Source: Pseudomonas cuatrocienegasensis (GTDB lineage: Bacteria > Pseudomonadota > Gammaproteobacteria > Pseudomonadales > Pseudomonadaceae). Taken from it: a stretch of DNA of 64,000 nucleotides. The position numbers and the translations under genes were made by a program. The notes below the pieces were generated by a model. It was given only the letters and a program-made list of their open reading frames with translations, was not told the origin of the DNA and made no database searches. The DNA lies in the NCBI RefSeq assembly GCF_900110925.1, contig NZ_FOFP01000001.1, positions 310,001-374,000 on the forward strand, in the 5' to 3' direction. Below, piece by piece: positions 56,138-64,000 of this stretch; the stretch's first letter is position 1; the number at the start of each line of letters is the position of its first letter.

Positions 56138-57580
56138 TCAGGCGTCGGGGATGGGAGTAGCGGAACCTGATAATACTGCCGCTGCATGTTTAAAGGCCTT
56201 GTTCAGATCAATGCCGTGGTCGTTAATGACCACTTCGAGTAGAGATGGGTCGTAAAAACTGTCTCTCATCTTGAGAATGGAAAAAAGCCGCTTGAGCTCG
56301 GAGTCCAGTTCGACGAAGCGCATCAGGATCAGGTTGTCGACGATGCTCGACAATTCCGGTGCCGGTGCGTTGATTTCCGCGCCAAATAGATCGCGCATTT
56401 CCCAGGTAGCAAAGACTGTGACACCCAATGCACGCAGTTCATTCATCAAAGCGCTGAAGAACTCGACCAGGCGCGGTGTATTGGTGGTGACGCGGGCCAT
56501 ACCGCCAAGGCTGTCGATCAATACGCGCTTGATGCCGAGGGTGCGCACAGTATTGAGCAGCTTCGCGCCCAGGGCATCGAGCAGCCCGGCAGTGGTGGGT
56601 TGCCAGATCATGTGCAGGGCACCGCTGGCCTCCATGGCGGCCAGGTCATGGCCGATGGCACGTGCCTTGAGGCGCAGGCGCTGCGGGGTTTCGTAGAAGC
56701 CGAAGTGCAACGCCGGCGCTTCAGGTGTCGCCTGCGCCAGGAAGTTGATGCCCAGGCTGGTTTTGCCGATACCAGAGGGGCCCATGATCAAGGTCACGGA
56801 CGTGCTTGGCAGGCCGCCACCGATTAATGTGTCAAGGCGCGGTATGCCACTGGGGATGCGTGTCAGCTCGTCACTTTCAGCGCACGAGGGGCGGCTGTAG
56901 AGGCTTTCCAGGCGCGGGTAGACGACCAGCCCATCATCGGTGATCTCACACTCGTGCAGCCCGGACAGCGCGCCGCTGCCGCGGGTCTTGCGCAGTTGAA
57001 TGCGGCGCACCGAGCGAGTGCCGTACAGCTCTTCGCCCAGTTCGATCACGCCATCGACCATGGTGTGTTCGGGGCTGCCATCATCCAGGCGCGAGCTGGT
57101 CAAAAACAGCACCGTGCAGCCGGCGAAGGCGGCGTGCCCTTGCAGCTCGGAAATGAACTTCTTGGTGTCGAGCTGGGTGTCAGCCTTGATGCGTGCGTTG
57201 AGTAAGCCGTCGACGATCAATACCGTGGCTTTCTGCCGGCTGATTTCCCGACGCAACAGCTTGACCACTTCATCCAGCCCCTCGTTCTCGAGCGTGTCGA
57301 AGGCGCTGACGAACTGGACTTCCGCACCGATGCGGGTCTTGTCGAAGAAGCTCAGGGTAGAGAGGAACTGGAATAGCCGTTCATGGGATTCCGAGAGCAG
57401 GGTTGCAACCAGAACACGGCCGCCATTGCGCACATGGTTGAACGCAATCTGATTGGCCAGAATCGTCTTGCCCGAGCCGGGACGACCTTGAACGATGTAG
57501 GAGGCGCCTGCCACCAGACCACCTTTCAACAAGGCGTCAAGGCCTTCAATGCCGCTCTGCAGGCGTTTTAGCTGTTCCAC
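56138..57580 (-). CDS. KaiC-like double RecA-domain ATPase
   Basis: The 480-residue protein has two KaiC/RadA-type domains: CI with Walker A GRPGSGKT (32-39) and CII with GPSGIGKT (267-274). The CII segment APELSSIVDNLILMRFVE aligns by eye with the KaiC autophosphorylation stretch, with Ser411-Ser412 where cyanobacterial KaiC has Ser431-Thr432. The paired catalytic glutamates of KaiC CI are not conserved (SES), and CII shows YET. No kaiA or kaiB gene is in the window. The flanking kinase and receiver suggest a non-circadian signalling switch. Confidence 0.9.
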   Translation of the reverse strand: MEQLKRLQSGIEGLDALLKGGLVAGASYIVQGRPGSGKTILANQIAFNHVRNGGRVLVATLLSESHERLFQFLSTLSFFDKTRIGAEVQFVSAFDTLENEGLDEVVKLLRREISRQKATVLIVDGLLNARIKADTQLDTKKFISELQGHAAFAGCTVLFLTSSRLDDGSPEHTMVDGVIELGEELYGTRSVRRIQLRKTRGSGALSGLHECEITDDGLVVYPRLESLYSRPSCAESDELTRIPSGIPRLDTLIGGGLPSTSVTLIMGPSGIGKTSLGINFLAQATPEAPALHFGFYETPQRLRLKARAIGHDLAAMEASGALHMIWQPTTAGLLDALGAKLLNTVRTLGIKRVLIDSLGGMARVTTNTPRLVEFFSALMNELRALGVTVFATWEMRDLFGAEINAPAPELSSIVDNLILMRFVELDSELKRLFSILKMRDSFYDPSLLEVVINDHGIDLNKAFKHAAAVLSGSATPIPDA

Positions 57581-57733
57581 TATCGGGTCTGCCTTATAAA
57601 AAATGGGCCGTGAGTGCCTGCGATCACCGCAAAGTGGCGGTGCTGAGACGGTCAGCGGGTGTGACTGGTTACGATGATAACGGGCATACCCTGGCCTGTA
57701 CCAGTTCGCAGTATATCCAAGGTCTACCAGTGG

Positions 57734-58882
57734 TCAGGCCGATGGGGTCACAATCGCGGCCGGCAGGAACAGGCTCACGGTCGTGCCGCGGCCCGGCGCA
57801 CTGTCGACCCGAACTGAACCATCGAGGTGCTTGAGCAGACCGTATACCTGGCTCAGGCCCAACCCAGTGCCCTGGCCAAACCCCTTGGTGGTGAAAAACG
57901 GCTCGAAGATTCTAGGCTGCACCGCTGGGTCGATACCGACGCCGGTATCGGCGATGCTGATGACGACAAAGTCGCCGTGAAGTCCGTCCCATTCCCCGTT
58001 GAGGGTTCGATTGACTGCCCGCAGGCAGATTTCGCCATGACCTTCTATGGCATCGCGGGCGTTGAAAACCAGGTTCAACAGGGCCATTTCCAGTTGGCTG
58101 GGATCGGCCTTGACTGGATACAGATCAGCGTCCAGTTCTCCGCTCAGGTGGATGTGTTTGGGCAGGGCCTGGGCAAGAAAGGTCTGAGTGGCCGGCAGGA
58201 TTTCATGCAGGTCGAGTACACGGGCCTGCAGGTTGCCGCGGCGGGCGAAGGTCAGCAGGTGCTGAGTCATCTGGCTGCCGCGCTGGCCGGCGCTGTGAAT
58301 GCTTTCCAGCAGCTCGCTGCGGCGTTGCGGGTTATCGGTACGACTGGCCAGGCGAGCCGCGCTGATGATGATGGTCAGCAGGTTGTTGAAGTCATGCGCC
58401 ATGCCACCGGTCAGTTGGCCCAGGGCTTCGAGCTTTTGCGCCTGGAACAACTGTTCGCGCATGGCTTCCATGCGCTGCTCAGCCTCATGGGGTTGGGTCA
58501 TGTCGCGGGTGATCTTGGCGAAGCCGATGACCTGATTATTGGCATCACGAATCAGGTCCAGCACGACCTGGGCGCGGAAGTGCGAGCCGTCCTTGCGCAC
58601 GCGCCAGCCCAGGTCTTCCGCGCGGCCATGGGCAAGTGCCTGCTGCATGAGCAAGGCGGGCTTGTTCGCAGCACGGTCTTCCTCGGTGTAGAACATCTCC
58701 AGCGGTTGACCGATCACTTCGGAGGCGCTGTAGCCCTTGATCCGCGATGCGCCGGTATTCCAGGACGTTATGCGGCCCTGAAGGTCGAGCATATAGATCG
58801 CATAGTCGCTCACCGCCTGCACCAGCAGCTCGTAATGACGCTCGGTCGAAATAGGGGCAGGGGTGGAGCCAGTCGAATCCAT
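57734..58882 (-). CDS. PAS-domain sensor histidine kinase of the KaiC cassette
   Basis: The 382-residue soluble kinase has a PAS domain (about 18-130; [30 protein letters not shown]), a HisKA-like domain with His163 in [14 protein letters not shown], and HATPase motifs ([28 protein letters not shown]). The ATG at 58882 has GAGG five bases upstream; the longer frame to 58900 starts with TTG. It is 153 bases upstream of the kaiC-like gene on the same strand, so it probably heads the cassette. The stimulus is unknown; redox or light-type PAS ligands cannot be excluded. Confidence 0.88.
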   Translation of the reverse strand: MDSTGSTPAPISTERHYELLVQAVSDYAIYMLDLQGRITSWNTGASRIKGYSASEVIGQPLEMFYTEEDRAANKPALLMQQALAHGRAEDLGWRVRKDGSHFRAQVVLDLIRDANNQVIGFAKITRDMTQPHEAEQRMEAMREQLFQAQKLEALGQLTGGMAHDFNNLLTIIISAARLASRTDNPQRRSELLESIHSAGQRGSQMTQHLLTFARRGNLQARVLDLHEILPATQTFLAQALPKHIHLSGELDADLYPVKADPSQLEMALLNLVFNARDAIEGHGEICLRAVNRTLNGEWDGLHGDFVVISIADTGVGIDPAVQPRIFEPFFTTKGFGQGTGLGLSQVYGLLKHLDGSVRVDSAPGRGTTVSLFLPAAIVTPSA

Positions 58883-59076
58883 GGAGGCCTCGGTGTGCAA
58901 AGGGGCGTGGCACGGCTCCCGTCCTGCATGACACTGTAGCGCACAGGCTAGGGCTGCAGCCTCATGCGGGCAGGTTAACCGGATCAGTTCGGCGCTGCCT
59001 AGTAGACAGCCGAAACGCTGATGGATTCAGAGTGGCAGGCAGTGGTTTGGTTCAACCCCGCCACTGCGCTGCTAGG

Positions 59077-59128
59077 TCTGTTGTCGTTTCGTCGCAAGCC
59101 GCGCGGCTCGCGACGAAACGGCAACAGA
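59077..59128. repeat. Hairpin repeat TCTGTTG-CGTTTCGTCGC after the glucosylglycerol gene
   Basis: The arms (59077-59095 and 59110-59128) pair over 19 bp with one mismatch. It is the long form of the repeat at 17591-17629. It lies 13 bases beyond the stop of the minus-strand gene and may serve as its transcript end. Confidence 0.75.
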
Positions 59129-59141
59129 CTATGCCCCCAGC

Positions 59142-61406
59142 TCAGGAGGCCTGTTCGAGAACTGCACTCAGTGGTGCTTCGGCTGGTGCGCTTACGCCTG
59201 CCAGGCAATCCTCGCCCCAGCGGCGAATGTCGTGATGGGTGACGATGTCGAACAGTTCACGCAGGCGCGCCTGGGCCTCGGCTTTGGGCATGTTCAGCGC
59301 CAGGTAGCAGGTTTGCGCCAGATCCATCGGATCGTGCGGGTTGGTCAGCAGGGCGCCCTTTAGCTCGGCTGCCGCCCCGGCGAACTCCGAGAGTACCAGC
59401 ACACCACGTCCGCCGAGCAGGCCCTGGGCGGCAACGAACTCCTTGGCTACCAGATTGAGGCCGTCACGCAGCGGGGTGATCCACATCACATCGGCCATGC
59501 CATACCAGGCGCTGACTTCTTCGAACGGCAGGCTGCGGAAGAAGAACTGCAGCGGTGTCCAGCCCACCCGGGCGAAGCGGCCATTGATACGCCCCACGGC
59601 CTGTTCGATCTGCGCTTGCAGGGCGTCGTAGATGGTCATCTCTTTGGCTGCCGGCACGCAGACGCAGACCAGGGTGACCTTGCCCTGCAGCTCGGGGTTT
59701 TCTTCGAGCAGGCGCTCGAAGGCCTGGACCTTTTCCAGGGTGCCCTTGGTGTAGTCGAGACGTTCGACCGAGAGGATCAGCTTGATGCTGGCCAGCTCCT
59801 GACGCAGGCGCGCCATCATCTCGCGGATCTTCGGGTCATCCAGGGCGGCGCGTACGCGGTCGATGTCCAGGCCCACCGGGTTGGCTTCAAGGCGCACTAC
59901 ACGGCTGCCTGTGCTGACTGCCGTGGTCATGCGCTCCAGGCCGACCGCACAGCCGTAGGTGACGAAACGCGGTGCGCAGTTTTGCCGGCTGACCGTCTCC
60001 AGCGGCGTCACGCCGCGCGCGGCATCGACAAAGTTCTCCACCTGGCGCGGAATGTGAAAACCGATGCTGTCGCACTGCAGCAGGCTGCCGATGATCTGCC
60101 GGCGCCACGGCAGCACATTGAACACATCGGCGGAGGGGAAGTAGGTGTGGTGGAAAAAGGCGATGCGCAGATCCGGTCGCAGTTCGCGCAGGTAGCCGGG
60201 GACCATCCACAGGTTGTAGTCGTGCAACCACACGGTAGCGCCTTCGGCCGCCTCCAGGGCCGTGCGCTCGGCAAAGGAGCGATTGACCTTGAGGTACACC
60301 TGCCAGTCATCCTCGTTGAATACCGCGCGCTCCCAGAAGGTGTGCAGCGTGGGCCAGAAGGCTTCTTTGGAGAAGCGCTTATAGAAGATGTCGACCTCTT
60401 CCTTGCTCAGCGCCACCCGAGCGGCAGTGAGCTTCGGGTAGCGCTCGGCGTCCACCGTGGTGTGGGTCTCGAAGGCTTCACCGTTGTCGTCATCCACGGC
60501 CCAGGCGACCCAGGAGCCGGGGCGGCCGTCGCCGAAGAAGCTCAGCAGGGTCGGGATGATGCCGTTGGGCGAGGTCGGGCGGCGGCGTTGCAGCACACCG
60601 TTGACCCGGTGCTCTTCATACGGCAGGCGGTGGTAGACCATCACCAGTTCGGCTTTGCCCGGCTGAGCGGTTTGCGGCTGCAGGGCGGCGATGCCGTGCT
60701 CACCGAGAAAACCGAAGTGGGCAAAAGCTTCCAGAATGCCGCCGCAGCCTGGACGCTGGGCATGCAGGATACGCGAATAGGCCTGGGTTGCCTCGAGCAG
60801 ACCCGGCTCGGAGGCGCCGACACAGACGCCCTTGAAACGGCCATTGAGCATGCTCAGGTCATTGAGCGTATCGCCAGCGGTCAACACCTGGTCTTCGTCC
60901 AGACCCAGATGGGCGGCCAGAGCGGCCAGGCTGCTGCCCTTGTTCACGCCGCGCGGGAGGAAGTCCAGGTAGCGGTCGGCGGAATACAGCAGGTCGCAGC
61001 CGAGGGCGTCGGCGGCTTCGCGCAGGGCCGGGTCGGCGGCCTGTTCAGGGCTGCAGAAGTACGAACAGCGGCGCACCTGAGGTACATCCTGGCGTTCCAG
61101 GTCGAAGCCTTCTAGTGCGCTGGCAACCTGGCTTTCGCCGGGCCAGAGTTGGTCGACCTGGCTCTGTAGCGGGTGCAGCGGTTGCAGGCTGTCGCCGTGG
61201 GTAAAGCTGGCGCCGACATCAGAGATGATGTAGTCCGGGTGCGGCAAGGTGGGGTCTGCCAGCAGCGGCAGAACCGCTTCCAGGCTGCGGCCGGTGACGT
61301 AAGCCAGACGGATTTCCGGGTGAGCGGCGATGGTCTGGTAGAGGCTGAGGCGATCCTGCGGATCACCGGCGAGAAAGGTTCCATCCAGATCGGTGGCAAG
61401 TAGCAT
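59142..61406 (-). CDS. ggpPS: Fused glucosylglycerol-phosphate phosphatase/synthase
   Basis: The 754-residue protein joins an N-terminal HAD phosphatase (DLDG with Asp6 and Asp8; GDTLNDLSML) to a C-terminal GT20 glycosyltransferase (about 270-740; VERLDYTKGTLEKVQAF, ITPLRDGLNLVAKEF). This order matches the fused GgpP-GgpS enzyme described in Pseudomonas anguilliseptica, which makes the osmolyte glucosylglycerol from ADP-glucose and glycerol-3-phosphate. Trehalose-phosphate synthase is the alternative, but the HAD-first fusion favours GgpPS. GGGAG 7 bases before ATG 61406 fixes the start; the frame continues to 61739 inside the MFS gene. Confidence 0.87.
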   Translation of the reverse strand: MLLATDLDGTFLAGDPQDRLSLYQTIAAHPEIRLAYVTGRSLEAVLPLLADPTLPHPDYIISDVGASFTHGDSLQPLHPLQSQVDQLWPGESQVASALEGFDLERQDVPQVRRCSYFCSPEQAADPALREAADALGCDLLYSADRYLDFLPRGVNKGSSLAALAAHLGLDEDQVLTAGDTLNDLSMLNGRFKGVCVGASEPGLLEATQAYSRILHAQRPGCGGILEAFAHFGFLGEHGIAALQPQTAQPGKAELVMVYHRLPYEEHRVNGVLQRRRPTSPNGIIPTLLSFFGDGRPGSWVAWAVDDDNGEAFETHTTVDAERYPKLTAARVALSKEEVDIFYKRFSKEAFWPTLHTFWERAVFNEDDWQVYLKVNRSFAERTALEAAEGATVWLHDYNLWMVPGYLRELRPDLRIAFFHHTYFPSADVFNVLPWRRQIIGSLLQCDSIGFHIPRQVENFVDAARGVTPLETVSRQNCAPRFVTYGCAVGLERMTTAVSTGSRVVRLEANPVGLDIDRVRAALDDPKIREMMARLRQELASIKLILSVERLDYTKGTLEKVQAFERLLEENPELQGKVTLVCVCVPAAKEMTIYDALQAQIEQAVGRINGRFARVGWTPLQFFFRSLPFEEVSAWYGMADVMWITPLRDGLNLVAKEFVAAQGLLGGRGVLVLSEFAGAAAELKGALLTNPHDPMDLAQTCYLALNMPKAEAQARLRELFDIVTHHDIRRWGEDCLAGVSAPAEAPLSAVLEQAS

Positions 61407-61483
61407 GCGCTGTCTCCCTGTCCATTGTTGTGGTGCAGTTGACGCGCCGACGTGGTGCCGACGTGCTTGGTGTGGCGGCCCTT

Positions 61484-62746
61484 CTAGTGAGGGCCTGCAG
61501 CCGCAGGAGGCGGTTCCTCCTGTGGATGTTCGGGGGCATCGGGCATCAGCTCGAGTACCGTATGACTGGTGCGCAGCATCGGCATGAAGTGGCCGGCTGG
61601 CTCGCTGACCAGGTCGCTGACGTGGCGCAGGCGATAGAGGGTGTAGGCGGCAAGCAGGCCCAGGGTTGCGGCGAAGTACAGCGGCAGGGCCTGGGCGCCC
61701 AGGTGTTGCATGAGCACCCCGGCCAGCAGCGGGCCACATGCCGAACCAATACCGTTGATCATCAGCAGGCTGCCGGAGCCAGCGAGAATTTCGTCGCTGT
61801 GTAATTGGTCGATCAACTGGGCTACCGCGATGGGATAGATGGCAAACGCCAATCCGCCCCAGAGGAACATGGCGACAAGCAGCAGGCGCCCGGCAGGTAG
61901 CAGGCTCATCACCAGCGCCACCAGCACGGCCAGCAATACGACCCAGAACAGCACCAGGCGCCGGTCGTGGCTATCCGAGTAGCGGCCGATGGGCAACTGC
62001 AGCAGGGCACCGCCGAGGATCGCGCCACTCATCATCAGACCGACGCCGGGGGCGTCGAAACCACTGAGTGCGGCATATACCGGCGCCAGGCCCCAGAAGG
62101 CTCCCAGTGCCAGCCCCGATAAGGCCGATGCCGCGAGCGCCAGTGGCGCCACGCCGACCAGCTGACGCAGATTGGTGTGCAGGGTTTCGGGCAAGCTTGG
62201 CTGGGCCTGGCGGGTCAGGGTAATGGGCATCAGCGCGGCGCTGATCAGCATCGCTGCCAGAACGAACAGCAAGAAGTCGGTGGGCTCGGCCAGGTTCAGC
62301 AGTTGCTGGGCAGCCGCCAGGGCGCCGAGGTTGACGGCCATGTAGACGGCGAACACCTGACCACGCTTGTCATTGGGGACCTGCGCGTTGAGCCAGCTTT
62401 CAATCACCATATACAGACTGACCAGCGCCAGACCGTAGAGCACGCGCAGCCCAAGCCAGACCCAGGGATCGACGAAGAGTAAATGCAGCAGAGCGGTAAT
62501 GGCGGCGAGGGCTGCGCAAAAGGCAAACGCGCGGATGTGCCCCACGCGGCGTACCAGCGGAATCGCCAGCCAGGTACCGAGGAGAAAACCGACAAAGTAC
62601 CCGGACATGATCAGTCCGAGCATCCCGGTGGAGTAGCCTTCGGCGACACCACGCAGGGTCAGTAGAGTGTTGAGCAGACCATTGCCGAGCAGGAGTAACG
62701 CGACCCCACCCAGCAACGAGCTGATAGGGGCAATCAAGGACCACAT
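61484..62746 (-). CDS. MFS transporter upstream of ggpPS
   Basis: The 420-residue protein has 12 transmembrane segments and the MFS loop GRYSDSHDRRLVLF between helices 8 and 9, resembling the YcaD/UMF1-type group. It ends in a proline-rich tail. It lies 77 bases upstream of ggpPS on the same strand, so it may be co-transcribed and move the osmolyte or a precursor, but substrate assignment is speculative. Confidence 0.85.
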   Translation of the reverse strand: MWSLIAPISSLLGGVALLLLGNGLLNTLLTLRGVAEGYSTGMLGLIMSGYFVGFLLGTWLAIPLVRRVGHIRAFAFCAALAAITALLHLLFVDPWVWLGLRVLYGLALVSLYMVIESWLNAQVPNDKRGQVFAVYMAVNLGALAAAQQLLNLAEPTDFLLFVLAAMLISAALMPITLTRQAQPSLPETLHTNLRQLVGVAPLALAASALSGLALGAFWGLAPVYAALSGFDAPGVGLMMSGAILGGALLQLPIGRYSDSHDRRLVLFWVVLLAVLVALVMSLLPAGRLLLVAMFLWGGLAFAIYPIAVAQLIDQLHSDEILAGSGSLLMINGIGSACGPLLAGVLMQHLGAQALPLYFAATLGLLAAYTLYRLRHVSDLVSEPAGHFMPMLRTSHTVLELMPDAPEHPQEEPPPAAAGPH

Positions 62747-62891
62747 GGCAACTACCCTAAGGAACTATGCCCATGATGGCAAGCAGGGTGTATGCCATGG
62801 ATATTCAGGTTTGTTTTTAAGTTATTGATTTTTAAGGTTTATTTTTTCTGATAAATGGTCGTTCGGTTTTCTGATGACTAGAAGTGCCCAA

Positions 62892-64000
62892 TCATGGAGC
62901 GTTTTCCTCTATTTCCAGAGGGGGCATGGTGGCACTTTTTGCTGCGCACGCATGATTGATCCGAGCGATGAACTGGTTGATTTCCTCCCGGTCGCGGCGC
63001 TCGAAAAGGTTGCGATCGGCGGTATCTCGTACGCTGCGGGCGTGGCGCAGTAACTCGTTCTGTTGCGCCTTGTCGTGAGTCAGGTAGAGCATGTTCTTGT
63101 ACGCCTGCAGCAGGCTGACCAATACGCTGGTGTCACTCGCGCCGTACGCGCGTATCGGGCCGAGTAACTGCAATAGCAATTGATCCAGGGTCAGCTCGTG
63201 GTAGTAGAGGCGCGGTGGGGCGTCGGGCAATGCCGCGAAATCCCGATCAGGCAAGCCCAGGCGTCGGCCGAGCAACACACTGAGCAGGTCGATGGTCTTG
63301 ATCGCCGTGCCGGGATCATTGATGCCGGGGCTCAAGGCCTTGACGGCGATTTCGGACATCTGCCGGCAGCCGAAGAAGTAATGTGCGCTGACGTATTCCT
63401 CGATAAAAAAATCGAAGCAGTCGAGCAGTTCCTGGGTGATGGTTTCGTCCACCGGGCACTCCAGCTTGAACAGCGGGTGCCCCTGCACGACGAAGAAGCC
63501 GCGGTGCGCGAGAACGCTCATGCGTAACTGATGTTGGCTCAGCAGTTTGTTGGCTTCACTTGCATTGAGGGCTTTGAAATAGCCACTGCGTTGCGCGTGG
63601 ATGGTGATCCAGCCCTTGTCATCCGGCCAGTTCGGTGGTGGCTCGCAGGTGGCCAGGCTGGCGGCGCAGCGGTCGAGCTTTGCCAGGCTGGTGCTATAGA
63701 GCGTGTTAAGAATGTGCTCGACTTGAATTGACTGGGAAATGGAGCGGATAAAGTGCACGAACAGACCCAGGCAGGTGATACCCAGGGCCAGGGTGACCAG
63801 TACCCCAAGGCTGGGCACGCGTGAGCTGTTGCCTTGTTCGATGGTGGTGATCAGCAGCAGGGCATAGAGGATGGTGCCCAGGTAAACACCGAGGGTTTTC
63901 TGGTGGCCCTTGCTGCTGATCAGCCCCGGAATCACCCGTGGGGACAGGGATGCAGCGGCATTATTGAGCACCACCATGACCATGGAGAAGCTGAACACCA
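62892..64000 (-). CDS. DUF2254 membrane protein (partial at right edge)
   Basis: At least 368 residues of a DUF2254 family protein are visible. Two transmembrane segments near the left of the visible part (LGVYLGTILYALLLITTIE, LVTLALGITCLGLFVHFI) are followed by a soluble domain with the family motifs SLSPRVIPGLISS, RSGYFKALN and ALSPGINDPGTA. The N-terminus and start lie beyond position 64000; an internal Met at 63998 should not be taken as the start. The family is of unknown function and found in many pseudomonads. Confidence 0.85.
   Translation of the reverse strand, partial: VFSFSMVMVVLNNAAASLSPRVIPGLISSKGHQKTLGVYLGTILYALLLITTIEQGNSSRVPSLGVLVTLALGITCLGLFVHFIRSISQSIQVEHILNTLYSTSLAKLDRCAASLATCEPPPNWPDDKGWITIHAQRSGYFKALNASEANKLLSQHQLRMSVLAHRGFFVVQGHPLFKLECPVDETITQELLDCFDFFIEEYVSAHYFFGCRQMSEIAVKALSPGINDPGTAIKTIDLLSVLLGRRLGLPDRDFAALPDAPPRLYYHELTLDQLLLQLLGPIRAYGASDTSVLVSLLQAYKNMLYLTHDKAQQNELLRHARSVRDTADRNLFERRDREEINQFIARINHACAAKSATMPPLEIEENAP

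Noticed and set aside
56138..57580. RadA or circadian clock KaiC
   Set aside because: Two KaiC domains and no Lon-like or zinc-finger part rule out RadA. No KaiA or KaiB gene and altered catalytic residues argue against a clock.
59142..61739. Longer form of the glucosylglycerol enzyme starting at 61739
   Set aside because: The extra 111 residues are out-of-frame translation of the MFS gene end and intergenic DNA; a strong ribosome site marks 61406.

Overview
The window is bacterial chromosome with high GC content, dense coding and Pseudomonas-like gene content throughout: NosP/NahK, GltR/GltS, a GtsABCD glucose transporter, HexR, a linked Entner-Doudoroff set, Hfq/Crc-type AAnAAnAA motifs just upstream of start codons, and several families of short extragenic palindromic repeats. 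A fused glucosylglycerol-phosphate phosphatase/synthase at the right end is a salt-tolerance gene known from marine or halotolerant pseudomonads, so a halotolerant Pseudomonas (the P. mendocina / P. anguilliseptica side of the genus) is a reasonable inference. I saw no transposase, phage gene, CRISPR array, rRNA or convincing tRNA.

Layout. 1-4170: a 31-residue membrane peptide on the minus strand, then a thiolase and a FadB-like multifunctional protein for beta-oxidation of an unknown acyl-CoA. 4701-9962: a porin, another 31-residue membrane peptide, then the nitric-oxide sensor NosP and its hybrid kinase NahK in overlapping frames. 10150-15171: a LysR regulator divergent from a glutamine-amidotransferase-like protein and an ABM-fold protein, then 4-hydroxyphenylpyruvate dioxygenase and a sodium-coupled (NSS) transporter whose 5' leader is enclosed by a long inverted repeat. 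15626-22401: three chemoreceptors and a YdjM-type membrane protein; a fourth chemoreceptor at 34142-35770 is a close paralogue of the third. 22765-38562: assorted genes, namely a MocR regulator, CcoG, a diguanylate cyclase, an exported DJ-1-like protein with a divergent LysR, a FrnE-like DsbA protein, CysI plus DUF934, a CidA/CidB (LrgA/LrgB) pair, ArfB, another LysR, and a MerR/CDF metal-efflux pair around a textbook MerR operator.

38564-55073 is the coherent metabolic island. It holds methylglyoxal synthase, glyceraldehyde-3-phosphate dehydrogenase, edd, glk, gltR, gltS, gtsABCD, a LamB-type sugar porin where P. aeruginosa has OprB, hexR, zwf, pgl and eda. Glucose would cross the outer membrane by the porin, be bound by GtsA, be imported by GtsBCD, be phosphorylated by Glk, and be oxidised and cleaved by Zwf, Pgl, Edd and Eda to pyruvate and glyceraldehyde-3-phosphate, with Gap handling the triose. 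Three TTGT-N7-ACAA sequences, the HexR site, lie in the gap/edd and hexR/zwf intergenic regions.

55425-64000 carries a DUF3309 peptide, a three-gene minus-strand signalling cassette (PAS histidine kinase, double-domain KaiC-like ATPase, stand-alone receiver), the glucosylglycerol enzyme with an MFS transporter, and a DUF2254 membrane protein cut by the right edge. The least explained items are the structured leader at 13519-13695, the KaiC cassette without KaiA or KaiB, the amidotransferase-like protein whose catalytic His is replaced by Gln, and the two tiny membrane peptides.
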